Made by a program: the position numbers and the translations under genes. Source: Takakia lepidozioides (Eukaryota > Streptophyta > Takakiopsida > Takakiales > Takakiaceae). Taken from it: a stretch of DNA of 64,000 nucleotides. The stretch's first letter is position 1. The number at the start of each line of letters is the position of its first letter. This document shows positions 22,667-33,131 of this stretch, one piece after another. The notes under the pieces are model-generated. The model was given only the letters and a program-made list of their open reading frames with translations. It searched no databases and was not told the origin of the DNA. Location: contig CM060734.1 of NCBI GenBank assembly GCA_030704615.1, positions 13,330,001 through 13,394,000 of the forward strand. The letters run 5' to 3'.

Positions 22667-23740
22667 CTTCTTATTACTGGTTAATTGCCTTTCTTGAATC
22701 TTGACAGTGATGCCTGTTTTGTTTATCCTTCTCTATGGTGTGTTCCTTGCTGGGTTGGTATTTCTCCATTTTTTTCCCTGCCCAGAGAAGGATATACTTA
22801 CGTCTTGTTAGTGAGTCTTGTTGAGCTAATTTTTGGAGCTAACTACTAGCAATTCATGTTGTAAAACCCTAAAATTTTTGGCTGCACAGTCATTCATACA
22901 TGACAGTTTGTGGGGTATGTGACCATTATGGTGAGGGTACCTGCACGACGAGGGTACCTGCTTACTATTACCTTTGTGAGGGGCTCACTCCAGTAGTTGG
23001 AGCTACCTTGATATAAACAATTGGTTGCAATATGTTGTGTCTGAGCTACCTAGCAATTAGACCCCAATAGGGCCAGGGCCTTAGGCTCAGAATCGATACT
23101 TTGAAAGTTGGTGAGCAGAGGTGCAGGGACTACACGGTCCTGAAGAGGGTGGCTCTCTGATGAGAATACCCCGGACACTGTTTTAGAAAATGGGTATTGC
23201 CTTCAGCGCGCCCACACATCGGGCATTGACAATCTCCCTTTCCTCTCTGCATGTGTTATTTGTTCAAGAATTGACCCCCGCCCTGGGGTTAAGTTTTAGT
23301 TTAATGCTGAGGATAGGTAGGCCTTTCAGCCTAAGGTCCACCCATGTCACAAACTGGAAACAAGTTCAGGGATGTTTATGCCTAACTTATTTTTGTTCAG
23401 GCATTATTCATGCTTCCGACGTGGCTTTAGACACTTCAGCCTCCAAATGAGCTTCATCCAGCAGGGTCAGTTCCTCCTCCCCAAACTTCAGGCACTTGAA
23501 ACATCTCCTCTACCTTGACTTAGCCTGTTTACCAGGACGGTCTTGCTTTCAAGAAATAGAGTCTGTCATCTTAGGGTATCTGGTATTAGGCACTGGGCCC
23601 ACCATCTGACCTTGAACTAACTCATGACTTTGAGAGCTCAAGGGTGGTGCGCCAAACTCGCCTTGAACAGCCGCATTAGCTATTGTAGAGCACGCTGACA
23701 TGCTCTCTTTGAGCAGCGAAAGCTGAATGGATTTTAAAGT
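22667..23740. other. No recognisable gene; 3' flank of SH3P
   Basis: T-rich sequence probably includes the SH3P 3' untranslated region. A frame at 23,190-23,450 has no recognisable motif and unlikely composition, so I do not call it. The 403-bp satellite begins at about 23,744. Confidence 0.4.
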
Positions 23741-23743
23741 CTA

Positions 23744-24787
23744 GGGGGAGCGCGTCGATGGGGAGGCAAATGATATATTAGTCTGTTGTGTCTCCGCACA
23801 TGTTCAAGCACATGCAGGCAAAAGAGGGGTTTCAACCACATCCGTTCAATGGGTGCAATAGCCGTGCATGCATTGCAGGATTTCTTTTTCGCATTGAACA
23901 AAAATCAGATGACAAATGAACGCCTCATTGGACAATCGAACGATTTTCGATTGATCTCGTATTACACTGGGACGTATCAGAGGGTACATTGAACACACTG
24001 GCCAAGTTTCAATTTTTGGCGGGGGAGTAGCCATGGGATGCTGGAAGCCGCAGAACAAAATCGATACGTGCCAAAAACCCCCACTGAAAGGCAGTGCAAA
24101 CCTATTTATTGGCTTAAAATAAATTTAAATTGTGGAATGGCTTGAGGGGGGAGCGCGTCGATGGGGAGGCAAATGATATATTAGTCTGTTGTGTCTCCGC
24201 ACATGTTCAAGCACATGCAGGCAAAAGAGGGGTTTCAACCACATCCGTTCAATGGGTGCAATAGCCGTGCATGCATTGCAGGATTTCTTTTTCGCATTGA
24301 ACAAAAACCAGATGACAAGTGAACGCCTCATTGGACAATCGAACGATTTTCGATTGATCTCGTATTACACTGGGACGTATCAGAGGGTACATTGAACACA
24401 CTGGCCAAGTTTCAATTTTTGGCGGGGGAGTAGCCGTGGGATGCTGGAAGCCGCAGAACAAAATCGATACGTGCCAAAAACCCCCACTGAAAGGCAGTGC
24501 AAACCTATTTATTGGCTTAAAATAAATTTAAATTGTGGAATGGCTTGAGGGGGGAGCGCGTCGATGGGGAGGCAAATGATATATTAGTCTGTTGTGTCTC
24601 CGCACATGTTCAAGCACATGCAGGCAAAAGAGGGGTTTCAACCACATCCGTTCAATGGGTGCAATAGCCGTGCATGCATTGCAGGATTTCTTTTTCGCAT
24701 TGAACAAAAACCAGATGACAAGTGAACGCCTCATTGGACAATCGAACGATTTTCGATTGATCTCGTATTACACTGGGACGTATCAGA
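23744..24787. repeat. 403-bp satellite, array 1 (about 2.6 copies)
   Basis: Units start near 23,744, 24,147 and 24,550 and are nearly identical, with a 403-bp period. Landmarks per unit are gggggagcgcgtcgatgggg, a gcatgcattgcaggatttct segment and a TTTAAATTTATT-like AT tract. The third copy stops at about 24,786 where the unidentified ORF begins. The same satellite occurs at 55,180-56,176 and, inverted, at 63,615-64,000. Confidence 0.9.
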
Positions 24788-25593
24788 TAGAGATTGAGAA
24801 TCTTCAATCTCCAAAGGTCTTCTTTGTACATCACATAGCCCTCCACGGGCATTGGACCTTGTTTCATTGTCAACCTCCCAACACCTTCTATCCCTCTTCT
24901 TAGGTGGATTTCTTAGAAACTGTTGATATGCAACAATTCCATCCATTGGGAGGCTGCTTGAATCACGAACATATAAAACCTCGCTGCTATCAGGGATGTA
25001 AACAACAAAGGTTGTGGCTGGCAATTGGCCCCATGGAGTCCCACGTTTTTGGCTCAATGGCTTTAGAAAGAATTTGTCTGTTGCTCTCCTGGTCCGTTTG
25101 TAGAAACACCATGTCACTCGTGGTGTAAGGGTTTGACGATGAGGCTCAAGTTGTGCAAAGCGGGCAGCAATCTGAAACTCCACAGTACCAGGATAGAATG
25201 GCTCGGGAAAGATTTGACCACCCCATTGCAGGTTTGCTTTCAGAGAGACCAAAACAATAGGGTTGTCTGGAACCCAGTTCGAAAGCAATGGCGTTATAAC
25301 CTCACGATATATTGACCACTCTATTGACCTTGGAAGCACATAAATGCGCCTTTGGATATCTTTGGGAGGCATCTGTTGTGTTCTTCGACGCGTTCTCGAC
25401 TCGCAGATGTTTCTAGGAACATGCACATTCTCATTGATGGTGCCAATTTGTGTAGGTCCACAAAGACTTGGTACATTCTCAATAGCTTGGACGTCCTCAC
25501 CTTGGCCTTGTGGTGGTGCTGGTACATTTGATCTTGAAGAAGATCCAAATCTGGGTGGATATGCAAAACGCTCACCTTGCTGTCGGATATGTC
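24731..25593 (-). CDS. Unidentified protein, about 285 codons open
   Basis: The frame is open from about 25,593 to a stop at 24,731; no certain start ATG is seen, so it may be a 3' exon. The N-terminal part is Pro/Gln/Ser-rich (FAYPPRFGSSSRSN, PAPPQGQGED). The middle is mixed alpha/beta in look: RRIYVLPRSIEWSIYREVI, then NPIVLVSLKANLQWGG, and PRVTWCFYKRTRRA, and TFVVYIPDSSEVLYV. The last residues run into satellite sequence, so the native C-terminus is lost. No family is recognised. It sits between the satellite and the start of homology to the Ty3 element II, and may be part of either or of another element. Confidence 0.4.
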
Positions 25594-25940
25594 CTGCAAA
25601 TGCACTTACTCGACGCGGGCACGTTCAGTATTGAAGAAGCCCCAATGTTTTGTGATGCACAGCTAGGGTCAAGGTGATTGGTCCGGATTTGATCACCGGC
25701 CAGTCCTAGAGCATGCTGTCGATGGTGAGGCTGGGGTGATGACCAGTCAGACCATCATTGTTTCTCCTGTGGTGAGGTTGGAGGTGATGACCAGCCAACC
25801 ATAGGAGTGCTTGCGGTGGATGCAGGTGCAGGTGTATGCTATGTTAGGAACCTAGTATTCCAAACCATAAGCCGCAACAGGTTCTCTACCCGGTTACCTT
25901 GTGGAGAGGGGGTTATGGACATGTTCATAACCGGTTGAGT

Positions 25941-28020
25941 GACAGTTTGTCAACACGGAGGTGCCACTAGTTGCTGGGGACAGTGCCGGTTCGAGCACTA
26001 GCGATACTAGTGGGTACACGAGACGAGGTGTGCGGTTTAGGCCACCTTCACCTCCTGTGTCTTCTACGGAAGGTTATTATTCGGATTGTGAATCAGGAGG
26101 ACTCACACCGGCGGTGTAAGTTGTTTCCTTGCCATTGTTGTGGGACACAATGGAGGAGATGTATGGAGCTACCAAGGGGCCATGAAGGTACTCTGGGGCG
26201 GTGGGCACCATCGAGTTGGATGATTTTATCCAAGAGTTTGATAGTTGGTGTGATTTGCAGCAAATGCGCAATCCCCAACTGTTTACGCCTTTCATGGCAT
26301 GGAAGGGGCTGTTTCAGCACCTTGAGGGGCCGCCTATGGATGATTACCATGAGTTCAGGCGGGGGCATGAGGTTGAGATCGAGGAGTGGAGGATGTACTG
26401 GTCACCCAACTATGTCTCCATCACTAGGGGCACTAGAGCCACGAGGGCAGTGGCTACACCTGCTGCTGCACCGGCAGCTTCAGCAAGCAGCAGTGGGACT
26501 AGTAAGACTGGTGGTACTGTAGCTACGACATCCACCCAAGCCACTACCGCACCAGCACCAGTACCCGTGCCTGCCTTCAACCCTGTTGTGGAGTTCTTCG
26601 AAGAGTTGAGAGGGAATTACTAAGGGGTGAGGATAGAGAAGTTGCGGAGCTTGCAAGAGTTCCAACGAAAGCCTACTGAGAGCTTGAGGGAGGCTTTCAC
26701 TCGCATGAGGCGCTTAATAAATGTAACCCAAGGGGTTACGGAAGCTCAGGTAGTCCAATTCTGGTATGGGATATTGGACAAGGAGCTGAGGAGAAGGGTG
26801 CGGGATGCAACTCTCCTACAAGCGGCCCAACCCACCTTAGCAAATATATTTTTGCTGGCAGAGCGGATAGAGCTCAACATGGTGGAGGAATGAGTGGTCA
26901 TGGTGGGATTTGCTAAGGAGACACCACGGAATAGTGGTGCTCCTAGCCAACCACTACCTCAACGTGCTCAAGGCAACAAGGGGGCTCAAGTGAAGCTCGG
27001 GGAAGGACAGAGAGGACCTCAGATGCAGGGGTCTCTCCCTTCATTTGCAGGCCAACAACGGGCGGAGGTGGTGTGTTGGACATGTGGAGGACCCCATGTC
27101 AAGAAGGATTGCCCAGAGGGAGGCAAAGGGCCGGCACATGCACAGCCTGCACAGTTGCAGTGTGGGCATTGTGGCAAGCACGGGCATGGAGAGGCCCAGT
27201 GTTATGGTTTGCATCATGAGTTGCGCCCAGGCTAGTTCCAAAGGAACAATGGTGGCCGGGGGCGAGGTGGAGTAGCCCAGAGAGGACGAGGTGACCAGGC
27301 ACGAGGTGCAGGCCAAGGGCAAGCTCAACATGGCTAGGGACACGGAGGTCAGGGTGTTGACCAAGGCATGGCCAACCGGCTTCAGCAGCTAGAGCAGAGG
27401 CTTGCTGCCATGGCTACAGCTCAAGTGGTACCGGCTCCAAGGCTGGATGGTCCACCTCTTGCTCCTGAGGGAGGAGATATGGGAGGCATGAGATTCATGT
27501 GTGGGGCAGCACTACCACTAGTGCAAGTGGAGTCGGCGGCGGCAGTGACCTGAGGAGCAGCACGAGTTCCTGAGCCACAAGGTTCAGAGGTGGAGTTGGA
27601 TCCACAGCGTGGGGAGGCAAGCCGTTAGACTAGGCTTCCTTAGTCATTCACATTGGCGGAGACAATGTCAATGCCATCCATGGCACCTAGTTCTTGCCCG
27701 ACTGTTACCGAGGCGGAGGTTACTATGCCATTGGGGAGAGCTACACGGGCAGCACCACTACCTAGTGTTGCCAAGGCTACGGCAGCTAGTGTGCTGCTGG
27801 GAGCGGCCACATCTGTATGCCAGGCTCCATTGTTCTCGGCTACCATGATTGCGACACCGGGGGTAAGACCAACTGAGGTGTTCAGGCTGGCAGCTACACT
27901 CTGTGAGAGTGGGGAGGTTACTTCATCTTCTGCGGAGATAGTGGGAGGTGTAGTGCCGGAGGGATCCTCGGATTTGAGGGTCAAGACTGCCACGACGGCG
28001 CCATGACAAGCTGCAGCTGT
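25941..28020 (+). pseudogene. Gag-like region of element I
   Basis: Retrotransposon gag-type helices appear (TIELDDFIQEFDSWCDLQQM; FQRKPTESLREAFTRMRRLI; VQFWYGILDKELRRRVRDA). Two zinc knuckles follow at about 27,075-27,195: CWTCGGPHVKKDC (CX2CX3HX4C) and CGHCGKHGHGEAQC (CX2CX4HX4C), as expected for nucleic-acid-binding nucleocapsid. A Gln/Gly-rich linker follows. Stops at 26,621, 26,891, 27,233, 27,335, 27,551, 27,626, 27,641 and 28,004 each correspond to a sense codon in element II. Confidence 0.7.
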
Positions 28021-28024
28021 CAGG

Positions 28025-28560
28025 TTGATGGAGCTGCCAGCTACACCAGCCATTGAGCACACCATGGTGACACCTGGAGTTGTCATGTTAGACAACCAGG
28101 ATGGCATTTTCTGTTTGAGTGGATCGGCAGGCAAGAGGTACCGGCCACTGCAGGTCTTGTTGGACTCGGGAGCTCAGCCATTGATGTTGGGCAGAGCTAC
28201 TATTGCAGGCTTGGGCCTCACGGAGGCGGATATGGAGCCTTGTCCTTTCCAGATACAGACGTCTCTGGGAGGATCAGAGCAGGCTCGGGGCATGACACGG
28301 CGTGAGTTGGCTATCAGACTACGGCCGGATCACCCTACAGATGGCTCAGTGATGCGAGCCAAGGCCATTGTGACAGACGCGGTCTCATACGATGTCCTGG
28401 TTGGTGGGGCAGTGTTGTACCCCATGGGCTTCACCTTGGATTTTTGGGAGGAGTCAGCTTCCTATAGGCTTGGATGGCAGTCAGGGGAGGGACGGCGTGT
28501 GCAGCTCCATGTGACGTTCATAGGAGGAGTTGCGGTTGCCCAGCGGGGCAAGATGCCGAC
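28025..28560 (+). pseudogene. Aspartic protease region of element I
   Basis: The active-site motif VLLDSGAQPLMLG lies near 28,152-28,190, preceded by GSAGKRYRPLQ and followed by ELAIRLRPDHPTDGSVMRA and YDVLVGGAVLYPMGFTLDF, the usual flap and closing strand of retropepsin-like proteases. It is in one open frame with the methyltransferase start downstream (28,025-29,068). Its role would be polyprotein cleavage. Confidence 0.75.
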
Positions 28561-28859
28561 ACTAGCAGCATTCACAGCTGCAGTAAGTTGGCCTGGAGAG
28601 TTGCTTGAGGGCAACGCTCATTCAGAGGATGTGTCACCTCTAGGAGAGCAGGATAACATGCATGGTATGGCGGAGTTGCTTGCCATGATTGCTCAGACTC
28701 CATTGTGGGGCACGAGCAAGGATTTGCAGCAGGTTGCTGATCGACGGGTGCAACAAGCCTGGGTAGAGGCTTTTGTACCATCAAGAGAGGAGGAGAGTGC
28801 GGGGATTGCACCAGGACCACCTCAGCTGTCTCCATTGGACACCACACCTATTGTGTGGC

Positions 28860-30088
28860 AGTATCCGGATGAATGCATTTGTCTTCTGGACTTGTTTGGC
28901 GGGATTAGTACCGGATTGGCTGCTGTGTTACAGGCAGGTATACGAGTTCAGCGTTATCTGTATGTAGAGAGGGATGGGACTGCACAACACGTTTCACTTC
29001 GCCATGTTGCTCAGTTGGTGCAGCAGTACCCTGAGTTGTTGCCGGTGTCTGCAGTTCGTGGATATTAGCAGGCCTTGCCAGCAGACATTTTGATGCTAGG
29101 GGCGCAGGATTTGGAGCGGGTTGGCTCCATTGATATGGTAGTGGCAGGTTGGCCCTGCCAAGGGCATTCATTAGCCGGGCATGACAATGGATTGCGAGAC
29201 TCGAGGTCGGGTCTGTTTTGGGAGATGGTGCACGTTTTGCGCCACTTGCATCTTCATCAAGCTGTATCTCCAGCATACATCTTGGAGAATGTGCCACTGA
29301 TGGGCGATTCTCGGGCCAGGGTGATGGCCAGTGTGCATCAAGTCCGGTCATGGCTTGGGTCAGCAGTGTTGCTAGATGTAGCTACAGTAGGGTCACGGGC
29401 TCATCGTCCACGGCTATGGTGGACTAACTTGATGCCACCCGCACTGCTCAAGCGTACATTTGATGGGGTGCAGCGGCCAGCACACCTCACAGTGGATAGC
29501 ATTTTAGACACAGGGAGGCAGTCTCAGCGTGTGAGACACGATGACCATTCGCCTTTGGCAGTGGTCAAAAAGGTGGGTCAATCACGAGCAGCATTACCTA
29601 CACTGCTCAGCTTCCCAGGATTGCATGCTTTCCGGGATAGTGGACCTGGCCTCCTGTGGGATGCTCAGTTGCAGCAGTTAGTGGAGCCTAATGCTGACGA
29701 GCGTGAGCGGGCAATGGGTTTTACCACTGGTACCACGGCAGTGCCGTCTCTTTCTGAGGCATCACGTCGTCAGGTGTTGGGGCAAGCAATGGATCTCAAT
29801 TGCTTAACCTGGATTATCAGCTTGGCTATGGCTGAACAACGCAGAGTGCGGAGTACACTTCCCTCGATGGTCTCTTTGCCTACCGAGACGGTACAGGCAG
29901 TGAGTGGGGGCGAGTATGAGAGGACCACGGGGTGCAGGCATCCATGGCACACGTGGGAGGTGCTCGAGGTTCAGAGGGAGTTGGCAGCCAGGGCCACGGT
30001 GATGGATGAGGTTGGGGATTTTTCTCGGGTTGAGGAAGTCCTCGAGGATGAGATGATGGGGCAGGATGAGGCCTTGTCATTGACTGAG
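28860..30088 (+). pseudogene. C5-cytosine DNA methyltransferase domain of element I
   Basis: Motifs in canonical order: I, CLLDLFGGISTGLAAV (28,878 on); IV, VVAGWPCQGHSLAGH with the catalytic Cys of PCQ (about 29,140-29,180); VI, YILENVPLMGD (about 29,275); VIII, RAHRPRLWWTN; IX/X, ERERAMGFTTGTT and RRQVLGQAMDLNCLTWII. One TAG at 29,066 lies between motifs I and IV; element II has CAG there. PCQ and the motif order fit the DNMT1/CMT/bacterial type rather than rearranged DRM. It would methylate cytosine C5. From memory, methyltransferase-bearing retrotransposons were reported in Symbiodinium and Klebsormidium (de Mendoza et al. 2018, Nat Commun). Confidence 0.85.
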
Positions 30089-30149
30089 TAGGTAGAGAGT
30101 ATTGCTCAAGAGGTCGCAACATAGCAACCACTGGACGCGTCCTCTACCT

Positions 30150-30530
30150 CTAAGCCTACTGGACTTAAGGTTGCAGTTACGGAGGACAATTGGGAGCCTG
30201 ACATTGGACCCATTGTCACCAGAGGAGAGAGACGACGTATACGGCGGTTCCTGAGGGCTTACAGGAATTGCTTTGCCTTCAATTTGAAGGACTTGGGAGT
30301 ACTGAAGGGTCAAGAGATCCGTATTGAGTTGGCCACTGACACGCCAATCTTTCGAAGACCCTATAGATACAGTGACATGGAGAGGTCTTTGATTCAGATG
30401 AGGACTCAAGATCTCTGGGAGGCAGGTTTGGTGGAGCTCTCTGGTGGAGAGTATGCTTCAGCCATAGTGATGCCAGCCAAGAAGGATGTCTATGGCAATT
30501 GGACGGAGAGACGTATGTGCGGTGATTAGT
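30150..30530 (+). pseudogene. Reverse transcriptase N-terminal fragment of element I
   Basis: The fragment reads RIELATDTPIFRRPYRYSD, then LWEAGLVELSGGEYASAIV and MPAKKDVYGNWTERRMCGD, the finger region of Ty3 RT up to the RMCxDYR motif. It stops at 30,527. The palm with the catalytic YxDD and all of RNase H are missing before integrase resumes, an internal deletion of more than a kilobase compared with an ordinary Ty3 pol. Confidence 0.85.
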
Positions 30531-30769
30531 CAGGATGGCACGCATCTGCATTTTTGTGTATCTTGGCATCGGGAGGTCAGGTTGGACCTACAACAGGGAT
30601 GACTGTAGACGGAGTGTCTGAGGACCCTGAGGCTAGTGATGAGCCAGGTGGTGCCAGAGATAGACATGAGGATTCGGCTGTGTTGGACTACCTCCGTACT
30701 GGAGACACGACAGCCACTGTGACTGCCAAGGAGAGAGATCGGATCCTGCAACGAGCCAAGAGGTTCAAG

Positions 30770-32097
30770 TGAGAGGGGATACACCTGCTCCGAGTATGGG
30801 AGGATGGTCGGGTGAGGATTGTGCCTCACCCCACACAGCGTGCACGGTTAGTGCGGCATGCCCATGAGGAGTTGGGCATTTTGGAGTGCGACGCACTCAC
30901 AGTTTACTGCAGGGGCAGTATTGGTGGCGTGGTATGCATACAGAGGTGCAACACTTCGTGGCTAGGTGCATGGTGTGTGATAGGGTGCGTGCTTCATTCA
31001 ATGCCCCTACACCACAGTTGCATCCTTTACCAATCATGGGATTGGGCTACAGGTGGAGTCTTGACTTCGCAGGACCGTTGTCACTGACAATGCGCCACCA
31101 CAGATATGTGTTGGTGATGGTGGAACACTTCTCCAAGTGGATTGAGTTGGTTCCATTGCTTGACAAGGCTAGTGAGGGGGCTGCGTATGCATTCTTGGAT
31201 TGTGTGCTTAGCCGATTCGGTGCTCCAGCTGAGGTACTCACGGACCAAGGGAGAGAGTTCTTGGGGGAGTTTCAGGCTTTGTGTGATAGAGCCTTGATAG
31301 ACCACCGCACCACTTCTCGGGATCATCCTGAGGCCGATGGCTTGGCAGAGAGAGTTGTTCAGACGGTGAAGAGGGGTTTGCGCAAGTATGGCTTGCAGAA
31401 AGGACATCTAGGAGATTGGGATCTTCAGGTGCATTGGTTAGCCATGGGCTACAGGTTCATGCTCGTTCTTGCCTCCTTCTCACCATGTTTCCTTCTCTTT
31501 GGCCGAGAGCCGGATTTACCTGCAGCCATTCGTAAGGACACTGCTCAAGTCCTTAACCTTGACGATCCGGACATGTGGGTACGTACATGTGGTCAGCGTG
31601 TAGAGTTGTTCAAGAGAGTCATGCCCATGGCTTTTGAGAACTTTGCCATTGCACAACACCGTGATATGTTGAGGTATGTCAATATACGTGGTGGAGGATA
31701 TCGTCCTGGGGTTCGGCGGTTTAGCCCGGGTGACTATGTTTATTTGCAGCAAACTGCTCCTACGACCCTGGATGTCACTGCAGGGCGTGTTATTCTGAGG
31801 GTTCGAGAAGTGTTGCCCTCAGGAATCCTGATCTTGGAGGGTCGGGATGGCATGACTTGGAAAGACCATGTGCGTAATTGTGCGCCATGCCACCTTCCCA
31901 ATGTCGATGGCAGAGTTGACCCAAACTTGGCAGTGGTACCTGCAGGTTTGAGGTGCATGCTCTGTGGGTCTACCAAAGGAGCAACCACCATGCTGGTGTG
32001 TGATCGATGCTCAAGAGGTTGGCATATGGGATGCTTGACACCACCTCTTGAGAGGGTTCCTGATGGAGATTGGTTATGTCCACACTGCTTGGGATAG
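30770..32097 (+). CDS. Integrase with C-terminal PHD finger (element I)
   Basis: The N-terminal His-Cys finger is partly preserved (RARLVRHAHEELG; HFVARCMVCDRVR) and the frame is broken before about 30,886. The catalytic core is complete: YRWSLDFAGPL (D), EVLTDQGREFLGEF (D), HPEADGLAERVVQTVKRGL (E). After the FSPGDYVYL strand region comes a C4HC3 PHD finger at about 31,950-32,090: CMLC...CDRC...WHMGC...WLCPHC. In chromoviruses a chromodomain sits here and steers integration; a PHD finger, a histone-tail reader, may do the same job. The 403-codon frame 30,886-32,097 has no stop. Confidence 0.85.
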
Positions 32098-32357
32098 TGG
32101 CAGTGGACATGACTAGAGGCAGCTAACAAGACATGGGAGGCCAAGCTCATAGGAGTCAATACACGAGACCCCAGGCTCAAGTTCACAGGTTGCAAGACGA
32201 CGACTAACGATGGGGCAACTCTTGCACCCGACCTCTTGATCTATCGAGTTTGAGTGTAGTAGGGACAGTGGTGGAGGATTTAGTGAGGCTATGGTCACTA
32301 TCACATCTTGTGGCTACCTGGACTTAGAGGGACCTAAGCACCAGCTAGGGGGGCGAT

Positions 32358-32522
32358 TGTGTGGACTAGTGACTGCCATAGTGGGCAGCATAGTGGCAGC
32401 CTAGTGACTGACTAGTGGCTGGACTAGTGGTGGACTAGTGGTATACTAGTGTGTGGCGTGCACATGTGTTGTGTGGTTTTGGACAACGATGTAGTTGTGT
32501 AGCGATATGTATGCGCACGACA
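32358..32522 (+). repeat. 165-bp repeat with TG...CA ends, copy 1
   Basis: It starts TGTGTGGACTAGTGACTGCC and ends GCGCACGACA, directly after a polypurine-like ctaggggggcga, the position expected for the start of a 3' LTR. It is rich in ACTAGTGG sub-repeats. The copy at 32,853-33,018 is nearly identical. Confidence 0.7.
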
Positions 32523-32524
32523 GC

Positions 32525-32852
32525 TGTCAAGTTATTTTATCACTAGTGTGAAACTAGCTAGGAAATAGCTAGCTTTTACATATTGACATTTGGGATTGGC
32601 CCAAGTGTCAATCCAGGGGTCAAGGCAGATTTAGGCCGTGGAGTGGTTATCTTCACGGCAAGCGCGGAAAGCTCATCTTTATCGAGTTGAGCCTCACCGC
32701 GCCTAGCTATGGCGCCGTAGTGTGGATTCCCCATGGCGTGGGGTGCACTTGGCTTGACTTGTGTTTGAGTGATGAGGTTATATATGCATGAGTTTATGCT
32801 TCAGCTGTGTGAGCTCCCATGAGCTTGTGCTTGTATTCTTCTTCTTTATCAT
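32525..32852 (+). repeat. LTR segment (TGTCAAG... end), partial
   Basis: These 328 bp are the same as the outer ends of the large repeats at 49,808-51,313 and 61,917-63,614 (both inverted relative to this copy). All three share an abrupt TGTCAAG boundary with different flanks. Here the segment is cut after ctttatca. Confidence 0.75.
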
Positions 32853-33018
32853 TGTGTGGACTAGTGACTGCCATAGTGGGCAGCATAGTGGCAGCCTAGT
32901 GACTGACTAGTGGTAGGACTAGTGGCTGGACTAGTGGTATACTAGTGTGTGGCGTGCACATGTGTTGTGTGGTTTTGGACAACGATGTAGTTGTGTAGCG
33001 ATATGTATGCGCACGACA
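32853..33018 (+). repeat. 165-bp repeat with TG...CA ends, copy 2
   Basis: Direct repeat of 32,358-32,522. It could be a short LTR, in which case 32,358-33,018 would be a TRIM-like unit, or a rearranged piece of a longer LTR. No matching target duplication is seen (gcgat versus aatac). Confidence 0.6.
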
Positions 33019-33131
33019 AATACATCATGCGACTTTGCTTCTTTTTTATTTTATTTTATTTTAAAACCCAGCATTTTAATTCACATTACGTCGATTTCTA
33101 TCCTCTTGAGCTAGTATTGGAATTTAATTTA

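Larger units (their letters stand above)
25660..33018 (+). mobile_element. Ty3/gypsy element I with cytosine methyltransferase and PHD finger
   Basis: Homology to the minus-strand element II starts at about 25,660. Order is gag with two zinc knuckles, aspartic protease, C5-DNA methyltransferase, start of RT, integrase, PHD finger, then LTR-type repeats. Most of RT and all of RNase H are absent between 30,530 and about 30,770. No 5' LTR is present before gag. At least ten nonsense codons interrupt gag-pol. The element is dead as it stands but much of the methyltransferase and all of the integrase-PHD frame remain open. Confidence 0.85.

Noticed and set aside
23786-24461. Repeated 68-70-codon frames in the 403-bp satellite
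   Set aside because: They recur only because the satellite recurs, occur on both strands, and resemble no protein.
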